A stretch of DNA of 30,165 nucleotides from DASPWV01 sp046727855 (GTDB taxonomy: Bacteria > Acidobacteriota > Vicinamibacteria > Vicinamibacterales > UBA2999), in contig JBKPDL010000170.1 of the NCBI GenBank assembly GCA_046727855.1, positions 1-30,165 of the forward strand, in the 5' to 3' direction. The position numbers and the translations under genes were made by a program. The notes beneath the pieces were generated by a model. The model saw only the letters and a list, made by a program, of their open reading frames with translations, was not told the DNA's origin and did not search any database. How positions within the stretch are numbered: position 1 is the first letter of the stretch; every line of letters begins with the position of its first letter. Below, piece after piece: positions 1-7,046 of this stretch.

Positions 1-150
1 GGCAATGTTGTGGTCGATCGGCGTGCCGATGATGATGATGTTGTCCTTGAGCAGGCGCGAGAAAATGTCGTACGCGCGCTCGCCCCGGTTGGTCTGTTCG
101 ACCACCATCGGGATGAGCTGATTGTGTGCACTGAGGGGAAATGAAGCCAT
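1..150 (-). CDS. clpP: ATP-dependent Clp protease proteolytic subunit, N-terminal part (cut by window edge)
   Basis: ClpP is the serine peptidase chamber of the ClpXP/ClpAP protease and degrades unfolded or tagged cytoplasmic proteins. Only the first 50 codons are present; the Ser-His-Asp active site lies outside the window. The visible part carries the strongly conserved ClpP start: a short variable head, then LIPMVVEQTNRGERAYDI and the SRLLKDNIIIIGTPID strand-turn. The ATG at 150 is chosen because it gives the usual 14-residue lead before LIPMVVEQ. The gene lies downstream of tig on the same strand, the classical tig-clpP order, with a 97-base gap containing a sigma70-like promoter. No Shine-Dalgarno sequence is seen. 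The identification is secure because this N-terminal segment is highly diagnostic. Confidence 0.93.
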   Translation of the reverse strand, partial: MASFPLSAHNQLIPMVVEQTNRGERAYDIFSRLLKDNIIIIGTPIDHNIA

Positions 151-161
151 ACGCTGAGATC

Positions 162-189
162 ACTATATATATCGGCCGCGCGCGGTCAA
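162..189 (-). promoter_or_regulatory. putative sigma70-type promoter of clpP
   Basis: Read on the minus strand, TTGACC (189-184) and TATAGT (167-162) are separated by 16 bases, close to the TTGACA/TATAAT consensus. The predicted transcription start, near 155, lies only about five bases before the clpP ATG at 150, so the message would be almost leaderless. The spacer is very GC-rich. This is by eye only and no start site is known. Confidence 0.45.
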
Positions 190-229
190 AAGATGACCAG
201 AATTGCACGTTCGGTTTTGGGACACTTTG

Positions 230-246
230 GGCGTTGACCCAACGCC
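230..246 (-). terminator. small hairpin immediately after tig
   Basis: The inverted repeat GGCGTTG / CAACGCC with a 3-base loop begins one base after the tig stop codon. It lacks the T-run of an intrinsic terminator, so it may instead protect the 3' end or attenuate readthrough into clpP. Confidence 0.3.
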
Positions 247-247
247 T

Positions 248-1537
248 CTACAATTCCACGATCGTCGCCTGACCCATCACGTTCGTCAGCGCCTTCTCGC
301 GCCGCATGCCCGCGACCAGCCGGCCCAGGCCGCCCTCCTGTTCAATACGCGCCCGAATTGCCGGCACGGTGAGGCCGGTGTTCTGCGCGTACTTCTCGAG
401 CTCGGCATCGATCTCCGCTTCGCTGATGCGCACGTCGTCCCGCCGTACGATTTCGTCCAGCACGATCGCCGAGGCAACCGCGTCGTTGGCCGGCTCACGC
501 TGACCTTCGCGCAATGCCGCCCAGTCGATGTTGGTTTTGCGCGGATCGATGCGCTGCTCCATCAAGCGATGCGCGAAGTCCTCGACCCGGCGATCGATCT
601 CTCGATCGACGAGCGAACCTGGTACCGGAAACGGCACACGCGCGGCCAGCTTCTTGAGCAGATCGTTGCGCACCTGTCGTTCGTTGGCTTCGCGCGCTTC
701 GGCCTCGAGATCCTGCCGCACACGGTCACGCAGCGCGGCAAGCGTGTCGAACTCGCCAAGGTCCTTGGCGAACTCATCGTCCAGCGCCGGCACGACTCGC
801 TTCCGCATGTCGTGCAGCCGCACCGTGTAGGCGACTTTGGTGCCGGCGAGTTCAGCCACTGCGTAGTCGTCGGGATAGCGAAGGCGGAATGACTTGGTCT
901 GGTTCGGCGTCATCCCTTTGAGCTCGTCGTCGAGTCCGGGCGGGTTCGCCTTGGCGCCCAGCTCGATTGGAATGCCTTCGTGCTTTTCCTTGTCGCCGGC
1001 CTGGCCTTCCGTGTTGAACGGTTGCCGCTCGAGATCGACCACGAGCGTGTATCCGTCCTCGGCAGCGCCGCTTTCGACCGGCTCGTAACGCGCGGCGCGC
1101 TCCCGCAGGCGCTCGAGCGCCTGATCGACGGCGGCCTCCTCGATGTTGACCTTCGAACGGCGCAATTCGATGGTTGAGAGGTCGCCGGGGTCGAACGCCG
1201 GCACGACGTCGAACTCGGCCTTGAACGTGAGGGGATGGCCCTCTTCGAGTTTCAGGTCGCGAATGTCGGGCGCGCCAACCGGTTCCACGCCGCGCTCCTG
1301 CAGCGCCTCGCCCACCGCGCGCTCAACGAGTTCGTGCGCGACGTCATGGAGGATCTCGCGTTTGAAGCGCTGCTTGATGACTTTCGGCGGAACTTTGCCG
1401 GGGCGAAAGCCGGGCAACTTGGCCGAACGACTGTACTTCGCCGAGATTTTCTGGATCTCGGCATCGACCACGTCGGTTGGGATCTCGATGACGAGATTCT
1501 TACGCGTCTCGTTGACGTCGACGAACTCAGTTTTCAT
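248..1537 (-). CDS. tig: trigger factor (ribosome-bound chaperone and peptidyl-prolyl isomerase)
   Basis: Trigger factor binds the ribosome exit tunnel beside protein L23 and shields nascent chains in the cytoplasm. The 429-residue length is normal for the family. The N-terminal ribosome-binding domain (about 1-150) contains the signature GFRPGKVP at residues 43-50. The middle segment (about 150-250) is the FKBP-like isomerase domain, recognisable by its LDDELKGM and YAVAELAGT stretches. The remainder is the helical chaperone arm. The ATG at 1537 gives the standard start and has no clear Shine-Dalgarno sequence. It sits between an upstream tRNA-Leu and downstream clpP on the same strand, an arrangement seen in many bacteria. 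No anomaly was noted. Confidence 0.96.
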   Translation of the reverse strand: MKTEFVDVNETRKNLVIEIPTDVVDAEIQKISAKYSRSAKLPGFRPGKVPPKVIKQRFKREILHDVAHELVERAVGEALQERGVEPVGAPDIRDLKLEEGHPLTFKAEFDVVPAFDPGDLSTIELRRSKVNIEEAAVDQALERLRERAARYEPVESGAAEDGYTLVVDLERQPFNTEGQAGDKEKHEGIPIELGAKANPPGLDDELKGMTPNQTKSFRLRYPDDYAVAELAGTKVAYTVRLHDMRKRVVPALDDEFAKDLGEFDTLAALRDRVRQDLEAEAREANERQVRNDLLKKLAARVPFPVPGSLVDREIDRRVEDFAHRLMEQRIDPRKTNIDWAALREGQREPANDAVASAIVLDEIVRRDDVRISEAEIDAELEKYAQNTGLTVPAIRARIEQEGGLGRLVAGMRREKALTNVMGQATIVEL

Positions 1538-1670
1538 GGGATGACTTGTTACGCGCCCTTCGACTCGCGTGAGGTTTCGCTCGCTCAGGGCACCATTCGC
1601 TGATGCCGCAGAAGCCTGCCATGAGCGAGCCTGGCGGCTCGCCGGACGCAGGCCGCGTCGGCGAGTCGAA

Positions 1671-1757
1671 TGGTGCGAAAGGGGGGAGTCGAACCCCCAA
1701 AGCCTTTCGGCTACCGGATCCTAAGTCCGGCGCGTCTGCCAGTTCCGCCACTTTCGC
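1671..1757 (-). tRNA. tRNA-Leu (anticodon UAG)
   Basis: The minus strand folds as a class II tRNA. The seven-base acceptor stem GCGAAAG pairs with CTTTCGC, followed by discriminator A and an encoded CCA (1671-1673). The anticodon stem CCGGA/TCCGG encloses loop CTTAGGA, giving anticodon UAG. A long variable arm (TAGCCGAAAGGCT region) and a T arm with GGTTCGACTCC are present. The length is 87 bases including CCA. The type II variable arm and the UAG anticodon identify leucine. Confidence 0.96.
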
Positions 1758-1920
1758 GTCGAACGTAACGGACCGCAATGCCGTCGTGATCTTGTATGTA
1801 GTCAGCGTAGCATTCTTGGGATTCGCAGGCAAAGAGACGGGAGCTTTGAAGGAATGCAGGTCGGAGGTTCGTTAGGGTATGCAGGTGAGCAGGTTTGCAG
1901 GGGCGGCCGCACCTCTATAC

Positions 1921-2403
1921 CTATAACGACGCGTCGCTTTCCACCCACCACCACAGTCCGAGCGCCATCGTCAGCAGGAACGCGGCCAGAACGATGGTCT
2001 GGGTTTCGCGGGCGAGGCGATTCATCAGGATTGGCGACTGCTCGGACAGCACCGTCATCAAATCGCCGCCAATCGACACGATGCCGGTCATCCACGCCAC
2101 GCCGACGAGGCCGCCGACGATCAGCAGAACGCCAATCGACACCGCGACGTTGAACGTCCAGTCGAGCATCTGCTCGGAACGCCACCGTTGGCGACGAATG
2201 CGACCCATCACGCCGTTGGTGAAGCTGGACGGGACGACAGTCGCGGGAAAATCTCGAAGCGCCCGCTCAACGACGGTGGCGTTGGAAAGCGCCGCGCTGC
2301 ATCGCGCGCAACTCGCAATGTGCGATGCCATTTCGGCGTCAGGGTTGTCGCCGGCCGCGATTGCGTCAATCAACACGTTCACGTCGTCGCATTGCATGAT
2401 CAC
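1921..2403 (-). CDS. anti-sigma factor with zinc-finger (ZAS/zf-HC2) domain and two membrane spans
   Basis: This is a likely membrane-bound anti-sigma factor that sequesters the ECF sigma factor encoded just upstream. The cytoplasmic N-terminus has the ZAS motif HxxxCxxC at H28, C32 and C35. Hydrophobic segments at about 83-105 and 137-156 suggest two membrane helices with a short loop between them. The start is taken as GTG at 2403, whose first four bases (GTGA) overlap the sigma factor stop; GGAG lies about five bases upstream. An ATG two codons later is a weaker alternative. The overlap implies translational coupling, normal for sigma/anti-sigma pairs. The inducing signal is not apparent. 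Confidence 0.87.
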   Translation of the reverse strand: MIMQCDDVNVLIDAIAAGDNPDAEMASHIASCARCSAALSNATVVERALRDFPATVVPSSFTNGVMGRIRRQRWRSEQMLDWTFNVAVSIGVLLIVGGLVGVAWMTGIVSIGGDLMTVLSEQSPILMNRLARETQTIVLAAFLLTMALGLWWWVESDASL

Positions 2404-2951
2404 TGCAGCTCCGTCTCCAGCGCCTGACGCAGCAATCGCTTAGCGCGATGAAGATAGGTTTTCACGGTCCCCATCGGCATCCCGAAGCTCTCGGCGAGCT
2501 CCTCGTAGCTCAGGCCTTCGAAGTAGTGTCCGTTCACCAGCAGCTGATAGTTCGGAGGCAGGCGAAGCAACGCCTTGGCCAGCCGATCGCGGAGTTCCAG
2601 TGAGCTGAATGCCGTATCGAGCGACGCAGGCTGGATTGGCGGCCGATCGTCGCGCGTGTCGTCGAGCGATATCGCCGGTATTCCGCGCGTCCGCCGCTCC
2701 TCGGCGAGGAGGTTGGTGACGATGCGGAAAATCCAGGTGGAGAGCCGCGCTTCGGCACGGAAATACGGCAACCCTCGGTAGACGCGCAGAAAGACGTCCT
2801 GCGCAAGCTCCTCCGCTCGCGCCTGGTCAGCAACGCTCCGCGCGATAAGGCCAAACACCAGGCGTTTGTACTGATCCACGAGCGCCCGAAACGCCTCGTC
2901 ATCTCCCTGCCGGAGCCGGTCGATGAGCTGCTGCTCGTCCGCCCGTGTCAT
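2400..2951 (-). CDS. ECF-type RNA polymerase sigma factor (sigma-70 family)
   Basis: This 183-residue alternative sigma factor should direct RNA polymerase to extracytoplasmic-stress promoters. Region 2 (about 17-85) includes DEAFRALVDQYKRLVF, the EELAQDVFLRVYR helix and the LSTWIFRIVTNLL segment that melts the -10. Region 4 (about 125-180) has LPPNYQLLV, the helix-turn-helix YEELAESFGMPMGTVKTYLHR and a basic tail. The ATG at 2951 is chosen over an upstream in-frame TTG at 3005, because 3005 lies upstream of the predicted promoter and inside the palindrome. GGAGG touches the ATG directly, and the predicted transcript would begin only about four bases earlier. It is co-transcribed with its anti-sigma factor and probably activates its own promoter. 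Confidence 0.92.
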   Translation of the reverse strand: MTRADEQQLIDRLRQGDDEAFRALVDQYKRLVFGLIARSVADQARAEELAQDVFLRVYRGLPYFRAEARLSTWIFRIVTNLLAEERRTRGIPAISLDDTRDDRPPIQPASLDTAFSSLELRDRLAKALLRLPPNYQLLVNGHYFEGLSYEELAESFGMPMGTVKTYLHRAKRLLRQALETELQ

Positions 2952-2961
2952 CCTCCGTGAG

Positions 2962-2992
2962 ATTAGAACGGCATCAGAGCGGATTTGTTTCA
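2962..2992 (-). promoter_or_regulatory. putative ECF promoter of the sigma/anti-sigma operon
   Basis: On the minus strand TGAAAC (2992-2987) is followed after 16 bases by CGTTCTAAT, whose TCTAAT covers 2967-2962. TGAAAC-N16-CGT resembles known ECF promoters such as those of Bacillus SigW. It sits directly before the sigma gene, which suggests autoregulation. Confidence 0.62.
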
Positions 2993-3007
2993 GTGCCTGA
3001 AACAAAT
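2983..3007. promoter_or_regulatory. 25-bp perfect palindrome shared by two divergent promoters
   Basis: Arms ATTTGTTTCAG (2983-2993) and CTGAAACAAAT (2997-3007) are perfect inverted repeats of 11 bases around a TGC spacer. Each arm contains TGAAAC reading outward, so the palindrome consists of two -35 elements back to back. It could also be an operator for a dimeric regulator. It is centred in the gap between the sigma gene and the DUF6249-like gene. Confidence 0.7.
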
Positions 3008-3028
3008 GGCTAACGCCGCAGGTCTAAT
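2998..3028 (+). promoter_or_regulatory. putative ECF promoter of the DUF6249-like gene
   Basis: TGAAAC (2998-3003) and TCTAAT (3023-3028) have exactly the same separation as in the opposite promoter: CTGAAACAAAT, 15 bases, then TCTAAT on both strands. The expected start at about 3035 falls on the gene's ATG at 3036, implying a leaderless mRNA. Confidence 0.6.
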
Positions 3029-3035
3029 GGTCCCA

Positions 3036-3434
3036 ATGATCGACCTCATTCCAGTCATCGTGGTGGCCATCACTCTGATCGGCGGCATTGCGATCGTGCT
3101 TGCCGGTATCTACCAGCAGATCCGCAGGCTCGACATGGCACATCGCGAGCGGTTGGCGATGATCGAACGGGGTCTGGCGCCGCCGCCGGAACGGGATCCC
3201 GAAGCCTTCGAGCAATCGCTGCGGTCGCGGCCGGTCAGGGCCTCCCGCACGATGTCAGGGGGCATCGTCACTATCGCGTTTGGCGTGGCCCTGGCCTTCC
3301 TGATCAGCCTAGCCGGTGGTCAGCGGAATGTTGGTATAGGCGTCGGCGGCGCCATCGCGATTATCGGCGTCGCTTTCGTCATCAACGGATACCTCGGGGA
3401 AGCGCGGAAACCAGACGGTCGCGGGACGCCCTAG
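3036..3434 (+). CDS. small membrane protein, DUF6249-like
   Basis: This 132-residue integral membrane protein has unknown biochemical function. A first hydrophobic segment (about 5-26) is followed by a conserved-looking amphipathic stretch HRERLAMIERGL (36-47), a charged linker, and two more spans (about 75-93 and 98-119). Proteins with the HRER.A.IE.GL motif after the first helix are usually labelled DUF6249 and often lie beside ECF sigma genes. The ATG at 3036 is preferred because it begins exactly where the predicted ECF promoter would start transcription; the in-frame ATG at 3027 lies within the -10 element. Divergent placement from the sigma/anti-sigma operon suggests it belongs to the same regulon. 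Confidence 0.75.
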   Translation: MIDLIPVIVVAITLIGGIAIVLAGIYQQIRRLDMAHRERLAMIERGLAPPPERDPEAFEQSLRSRPVRASRTMSGGIVTIAFGVALAFLISLAGGQRNVGIGVGGAIAIIGVAFVINGYLGEARKPDGRGTP

Positions 3435-3872
3435 CGTTCCCTCTGGAGCCACAGATTTGCGGTCGCCAGCTCGGCATGCGACCATCCCTCGCGGTCATGT
3501 CTGATTCGACTACCGCGTCACTCGACGAGTACCAGGTTCGTCACCAGCAATTCGTCGATCGTTCCCCGTCGACCCGCGTGTGAGTTAATCGCACGTCGCG
3601 CCGGAACTCTGTAGGCGCGCAAGCCGGCTCGTCGCGCTGTCACGTTGCGCTCGGAATGTGAACGGCCCAAACTCTGTCCGTGGGCTTTGACGGTGCATCG
3701 GGACGACGCAACCGCTCATGGCCGGACCTGTCGATTTCCAGTCAATTTTGTGGTTCAGCTTTCAACATCCGCTCCGCAACACACGGCCTGAATCGGCCGT
3801 ATATGCAACGCAGCGGGCAAAAACACCGCCCTCGGAGTGTCAAGATAGAGCACCACGCGACAGATCAGACAT
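3435..3872. other. 438-base non-coding gap before the receptor operon
   Basis: No convincing gene was found. A 60-codon stretch open on the minus strand (stop near 3518) has no recognisable motif and no start codon was located for it. A small inverted repeat ACGGCC/GGCCGT occurs at 3783-3800, upstream of the receptor start at 3873, and could be an operator or leader hairpin. The promoter of the following operon presumably lies here, but no strong -35/-10 pair stands out. Confidence 0.4.
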
Positions 3873-6800
3873 ATGCGTATCCGAATCGTCATTGCCCTTT
3901 TTCTCGCAGTCCTATGTATTGCGAATGCCAGTCTTGGGCAGGGTTGGCGCGGCGTGATTCGAGGCCGGGTTCTCGACGCCTCGGCGGCGCGGGTTGCCGG
4001 CGCCCAAGTCAGCGTTCGCAGTAGTGCTACCGGCATTGTGCGCGAGGTCGTGAGCGAGGCGAATGGCGAATTTGCCGTCGCCGAGTTGTCGCCCGGCGCC
4101 TATGTCGTTGAGGTACGCGCGCCGGGCCACAAAACATGGCGGCTCGAAGTGGATCTCGAGGTCAATCAGGAACGGCGCATCGAGATCAATCTCGCGCTTG
4201 GCGAGATCACCGAGGTGGTGCAAGTGGCAGCGACGCCTGCCGCCCGTGACCGCGGGACCCTCGGCACCACGATCCGATCGACAGAAATTCAGACGTTGCC
4301 GCTCGACGGGCGCAATTTTCTCGAGCTCGCCCTCCTCACTCCCGCGAGCGCACCTGCCGCGCCAGGCTCCGCGTCGTCGGTCCGTGGCGACTTCGCGTTT
4401 ACGGCAAACGGCGGGCGCGAAGACTTCAACAGCTTCCTGCTCGATGGCGTGGACAACGTCGATCCGAAATTGAATACGGTTGCTATTCGCCCTGCGGTCG
4501 ACGCGATTCGCGAGTTCGAGGTGCTCACGAGCGCGTATCACGCGGAGTTTGGCCGCTACGCGGGAGCTCAGGTCAACGTCATCACGCGTGCCGGCACCAA
4601 CGCGTTGAACGGCACTGGTTATCTGTTCGTGCGGGACGGCCAGCTCGACGCACGCAACGTGTTTGCTCCCGAGGGGGAGCCGGCGCCCGAATACTCGCGT
4701 TATCAAACCGGCGGCTCGGCCGGCGGTCCGTTGGTTCGCAGCAAGGCATTTTTCTTTGCCGACTACGAAGCCACCCGCCGGCGCGAGGGGATCACGCGCC
4801 TCACCACGGTCCCGACTCTCGCCGAGCGCGCCGGCGATTTCTCACAGAGCATGTTTCCGCTGCCGCGCAATCCCCTTACCGGCCAGCCGCTGCCCTTGAT
4901 TCCTTCCTTCGCGCAGCATCCGGTTGGGCGGTCGCTCGTCAATCTCTATCCGGAACCGAACCGTGCCTCGCCAACGGCAAACTTTGTTTCATCGCCAATC
5001 GAACGCGACGACACGCACCAGTTCGATGTGCGCGTCGATCGCGCGTGGGCCGCGGGAGGCGAGCTGACGTTTCGATACAGCTTCAGCGACAGGGATTTGT
5101 TCGAGCCGTTTACCGGGCCTTCGCAGGCGGCGATTCCGGGGTTTGGCGACGAAGTTCCGCGTCGCGCGCAAAGTTTTCTCGCCAACGACTCGCGCGCGTG
5201 GCGGCGCTCTTGGCACAACGACGTGCGATTCGCCGTCACCCGCGTCAGCAGTGCGGTGAATCAGGAAGGACAGGGCGTAAGCCTGAATCGTCAAGTCGGT
5301 CTTCCGGAGCTGTCGAGCGACCCGCGCGACTGGGGATTGAGTTACATCAGCGTGCTCGGCTATTCGCCACTCGGCCACGAAATCAACAATCCGCAGGAGA
5401 GTGCGACGACGACGATACAGATCGCCGACACCGTGACGTGGGCGCGCGGCGAGCATCTGGTCCGGATCGGCGGCGATGTGCGGACGATTTCGCAAAATGC
5501 GTTTCGTGACGTGCTGTCGCGCGGGCGACTGATCTTCACTGGACAAATCACGAACAACTCGCTTGCCGACTTGCTGCTCGGTCTGCCCGTGGTCACCGTC
5601 GGCGCGCGGTTGGACAACCCGCAGCATCTCCGTACGCACACCTGGTCGTTGTTTGCGCAGGACAGCTGGCAACTGAGATCCAATGTGACGCTCGATGCCG
5701 GCCTGCGCTACGAAGTGATAGCGCCGCCGGTCGATCGCGACGATCGCGCGAATCTCTACAATCCAGCGACCGGGACATTGGTGCAGGTAGGTACGGGCGG
5801 GCTCGCGCGCGGCGGTTACGAGACGGATCGCAACAACCTCGCGCCGAGAATCGGGTTGACATGGGCGGCCAACGGCGACGGCAGCACGGTGATTCGCGGC
5901 GGCTATGGTCTCTACTTCAGTCAATCGGCGCTCGCGCCGAGCGAAGCGCTGTACTTCAGTCCGCCGTATTATCAGGCGAGCTTGTATTTCCCGCTGCCGT
6001 CGGCAGGAGTGCTGCTGTCGTTGTCGGATCCATTTCCGGCAAATTTCCCCGTGCCGACGCCACCGTCGGCACTCACGATTGAGCCCGACCTCGAAACGCC
6101 GTCGCTGCATCACTGGAACGTGGGCGTGAGCCAGGAGCTCCCGGCATCGTGGTCGGTGCAAGTGGCGTATGCGGGATCGCACGGCCAGCAGTTGCTCGCC
6201 GCGCGCGACATCAATCAGCCGGCGCCGAGTCCGGCCCCGATCAACCCGCGGCCGAATCCGTTTTTCGCCGACATCACCGCGTTGGAATCGCGCGCGCACT
6301 CGCGCTATCACGCGCTCATCGTTTCGGGGGAGCGCCGCCTCGATCGCGGCTTGTCGCTACTGACGTCTTACACCTGGTCGACGTCGAAAGACGATGCCTC
6401 CGGGTTTTTCGCCAGCAGCGGCGATCCAAATTTTCCGCAGGATAGTCGCGATCCTGCGGCTGAGTGGGGACGTTCGGGCTTTGACGTGCGACATCGCTTT
6501 ACGGCCGGGTTTGTCTACGACCTGCCGTTCGACGGGGACAACGTATTCGCGCGCGATTGGCAAGTGAGCGGCATTGTCACGCTGCAATCAGGCCGGCCAT
6601 TTACCGTGGCATTGCTGCCCGATCTCGACAACAGCAACACCGGCCGGAGCTCGCTCGGCTTCGGCGCGAACGATCGTCCGAACCTCGTCGGCAATCCAGA
6701 GATCGACAATCCAACTGCCGAGCGCTGGTTCAATACCGCGGCGTTTGCGCTGCCGCCGTACGGGACATTCGGCAACACGGGCCGGAATACGCTCGAGGGT

Positions 6801-7010
6801 CCGAGATACGCCAACGTCAATCTCGCAGTGCTCAAGATGCTTCCGCTGTACGGCCGGACACGCGTGCAACTGCGGTTCGAAGCGTTCAACCTTTTCAATC
6901 GCGCCAACTACAACTTGCCTGACAACTTTTTGGCATCGCCGACCTTCGGACAGATTTTGTCGGCGCAGGCACCGCGGCGCATACAGCTTGGCGCGCGTGT
7001 CCTTTTCTGA
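3873..7010 (+). CDS. TonB-dependent outer-membrane receptor with carboxypeptidase-regulatory-like domain (Oar-like)
   Basis: This outer-membrane beta-barrel probably imports a large substrate using TonB energy; the substrate is unknown. The 1045 residues comprise a signal peptide (1-23, hydrophobic core IALFLAVLCIANA), a carboxypeptidase-regulatory-like fold (about 26-110, with VIRGRVLDASAARVAGAQV and GEFAVAELSPGAYVVEV), a plug (about 112-240, including LPLDGRNFLELALLTP and the conserved NSFLLDGVDN), and a long barrel ending in the aromatic GARVLF typical of BAM substrates. This architecture is greatly expanded in Acidobacteria and Myxococcota. The ATG at 3873 directly precedes the signal peptide; no Shine-Dalgarno sequence is evident. 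Only 36 bases separate it from the M28 peptidase gene, so it probably heads the operon and may bring in peptides for that enzyme. Confidence 0.93.
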   Translation: MRIRIVIALFLAVLCIANASLGQGWRGVIRGRVLDASAARVAGAQVSVRSSATGIVREVVSEANGEFAVAELSPGAYVVEVRAPGHKTWRLEVDLEVNQERRIEINLALGEITEVVQVAATPAARDRGTLGTTIRSTEIQTLPLDGRNFLELALLTPASAPAAPGSASSVRGDFAFTANGGREDFNSFLLDGVDNVDPKLNTVAIRPAVDAIREFEVLTSAYHAEFGRYAGAQVNVITRAGTNALNGTGYLFVRDGQLDARNVFAPEGEPAPEYSRYQTGGSAGGPLVRSKAFFFADYEATRRREGITRLTTVPTLAERAGDFSQSMFPLPRNPLTGQPLPLIPSFAQHPVGRSLVNLYPEPNRASPTANFVSSPIERDDTHQFDVRVDRAWAAGGELTFRYSFSDRDLFEPFTGPSQAAIPGFGDEVPRRAQSFLANDSRAWRRSWHNDVRFAVTRVSSAVNQEGQGVSLNRQVGLPELSSDPRDWGLSYISVLGYSPLGHEINNPQESATTTIQIADTVTWARGEHLVRIGGDVRTISQNAFRDVLSRGRLIFTGQITNNSLADLLLGLPVVTVGARLDNPQHLRTHTWSLFAQDSWQLRSNVTLDAGLRYEVIAPPVDRDDRANLYNPATGTLVQVGTGGLARGGYETDRNNLAPRIGLTWAANGDGSTVIRGGYGLYFSQSALAPSEALYFSPPYYQASLYFPLPSAGVLLSLSDPFPANFPVPTPPSALTIEPDLETPSLHHWNVGVSQELPASWSVQVAYAGSHGQQLLAARDINQPAPSPAPINPRPNPFFADITALESRAHSRYHALIVSGERRLDRGLSLLTSYTWSTSKDDASGFFASSGDPNFPQDSRDPAAEWGRSGFDVRHRFTAGFVYDLPFDGDNVFARDWQVSGIVTLQSGRPFTVALLPDLDNSNTGRSSLGFGANDRPNLVGNPEIDNPTAERWFNTAAFALPPYGTFGNTGRNTLEGPRYANVNLAVLKMLPLYGRTRVQLRFEAFNLFNRANYNLPDNFLASPTFGQILSAQAPRRIQLGARVLF

Positions 7011-7046
7011 CGCCGGGAGCGCGGTATCATCCGCTCGGAGATCCCG

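Noticed and set aside
1527..1832. 101-codon reading frame on the minus strand over the tRNA-Leu
   Set aside because: It is the common false frame produced by translating a tRNA-Leu gene (KVAELADAPDLGSGSRK pattern); the tRNA explains the sequence.
3518..3700. Open minus-strand stretch ending GTIDELLVTNLVLVE
   Set aside because: The last residues look protein-like, but no start, ribosome site or upstream motif is seen; probably chance.
4989..6311. 440-codon antisense frame inside the TonB receptor
   Set aside because: Long antisense frames are common in GC-rich genes. It is Arg/His-rich with no domain, and the sense frame is a clear receptor.
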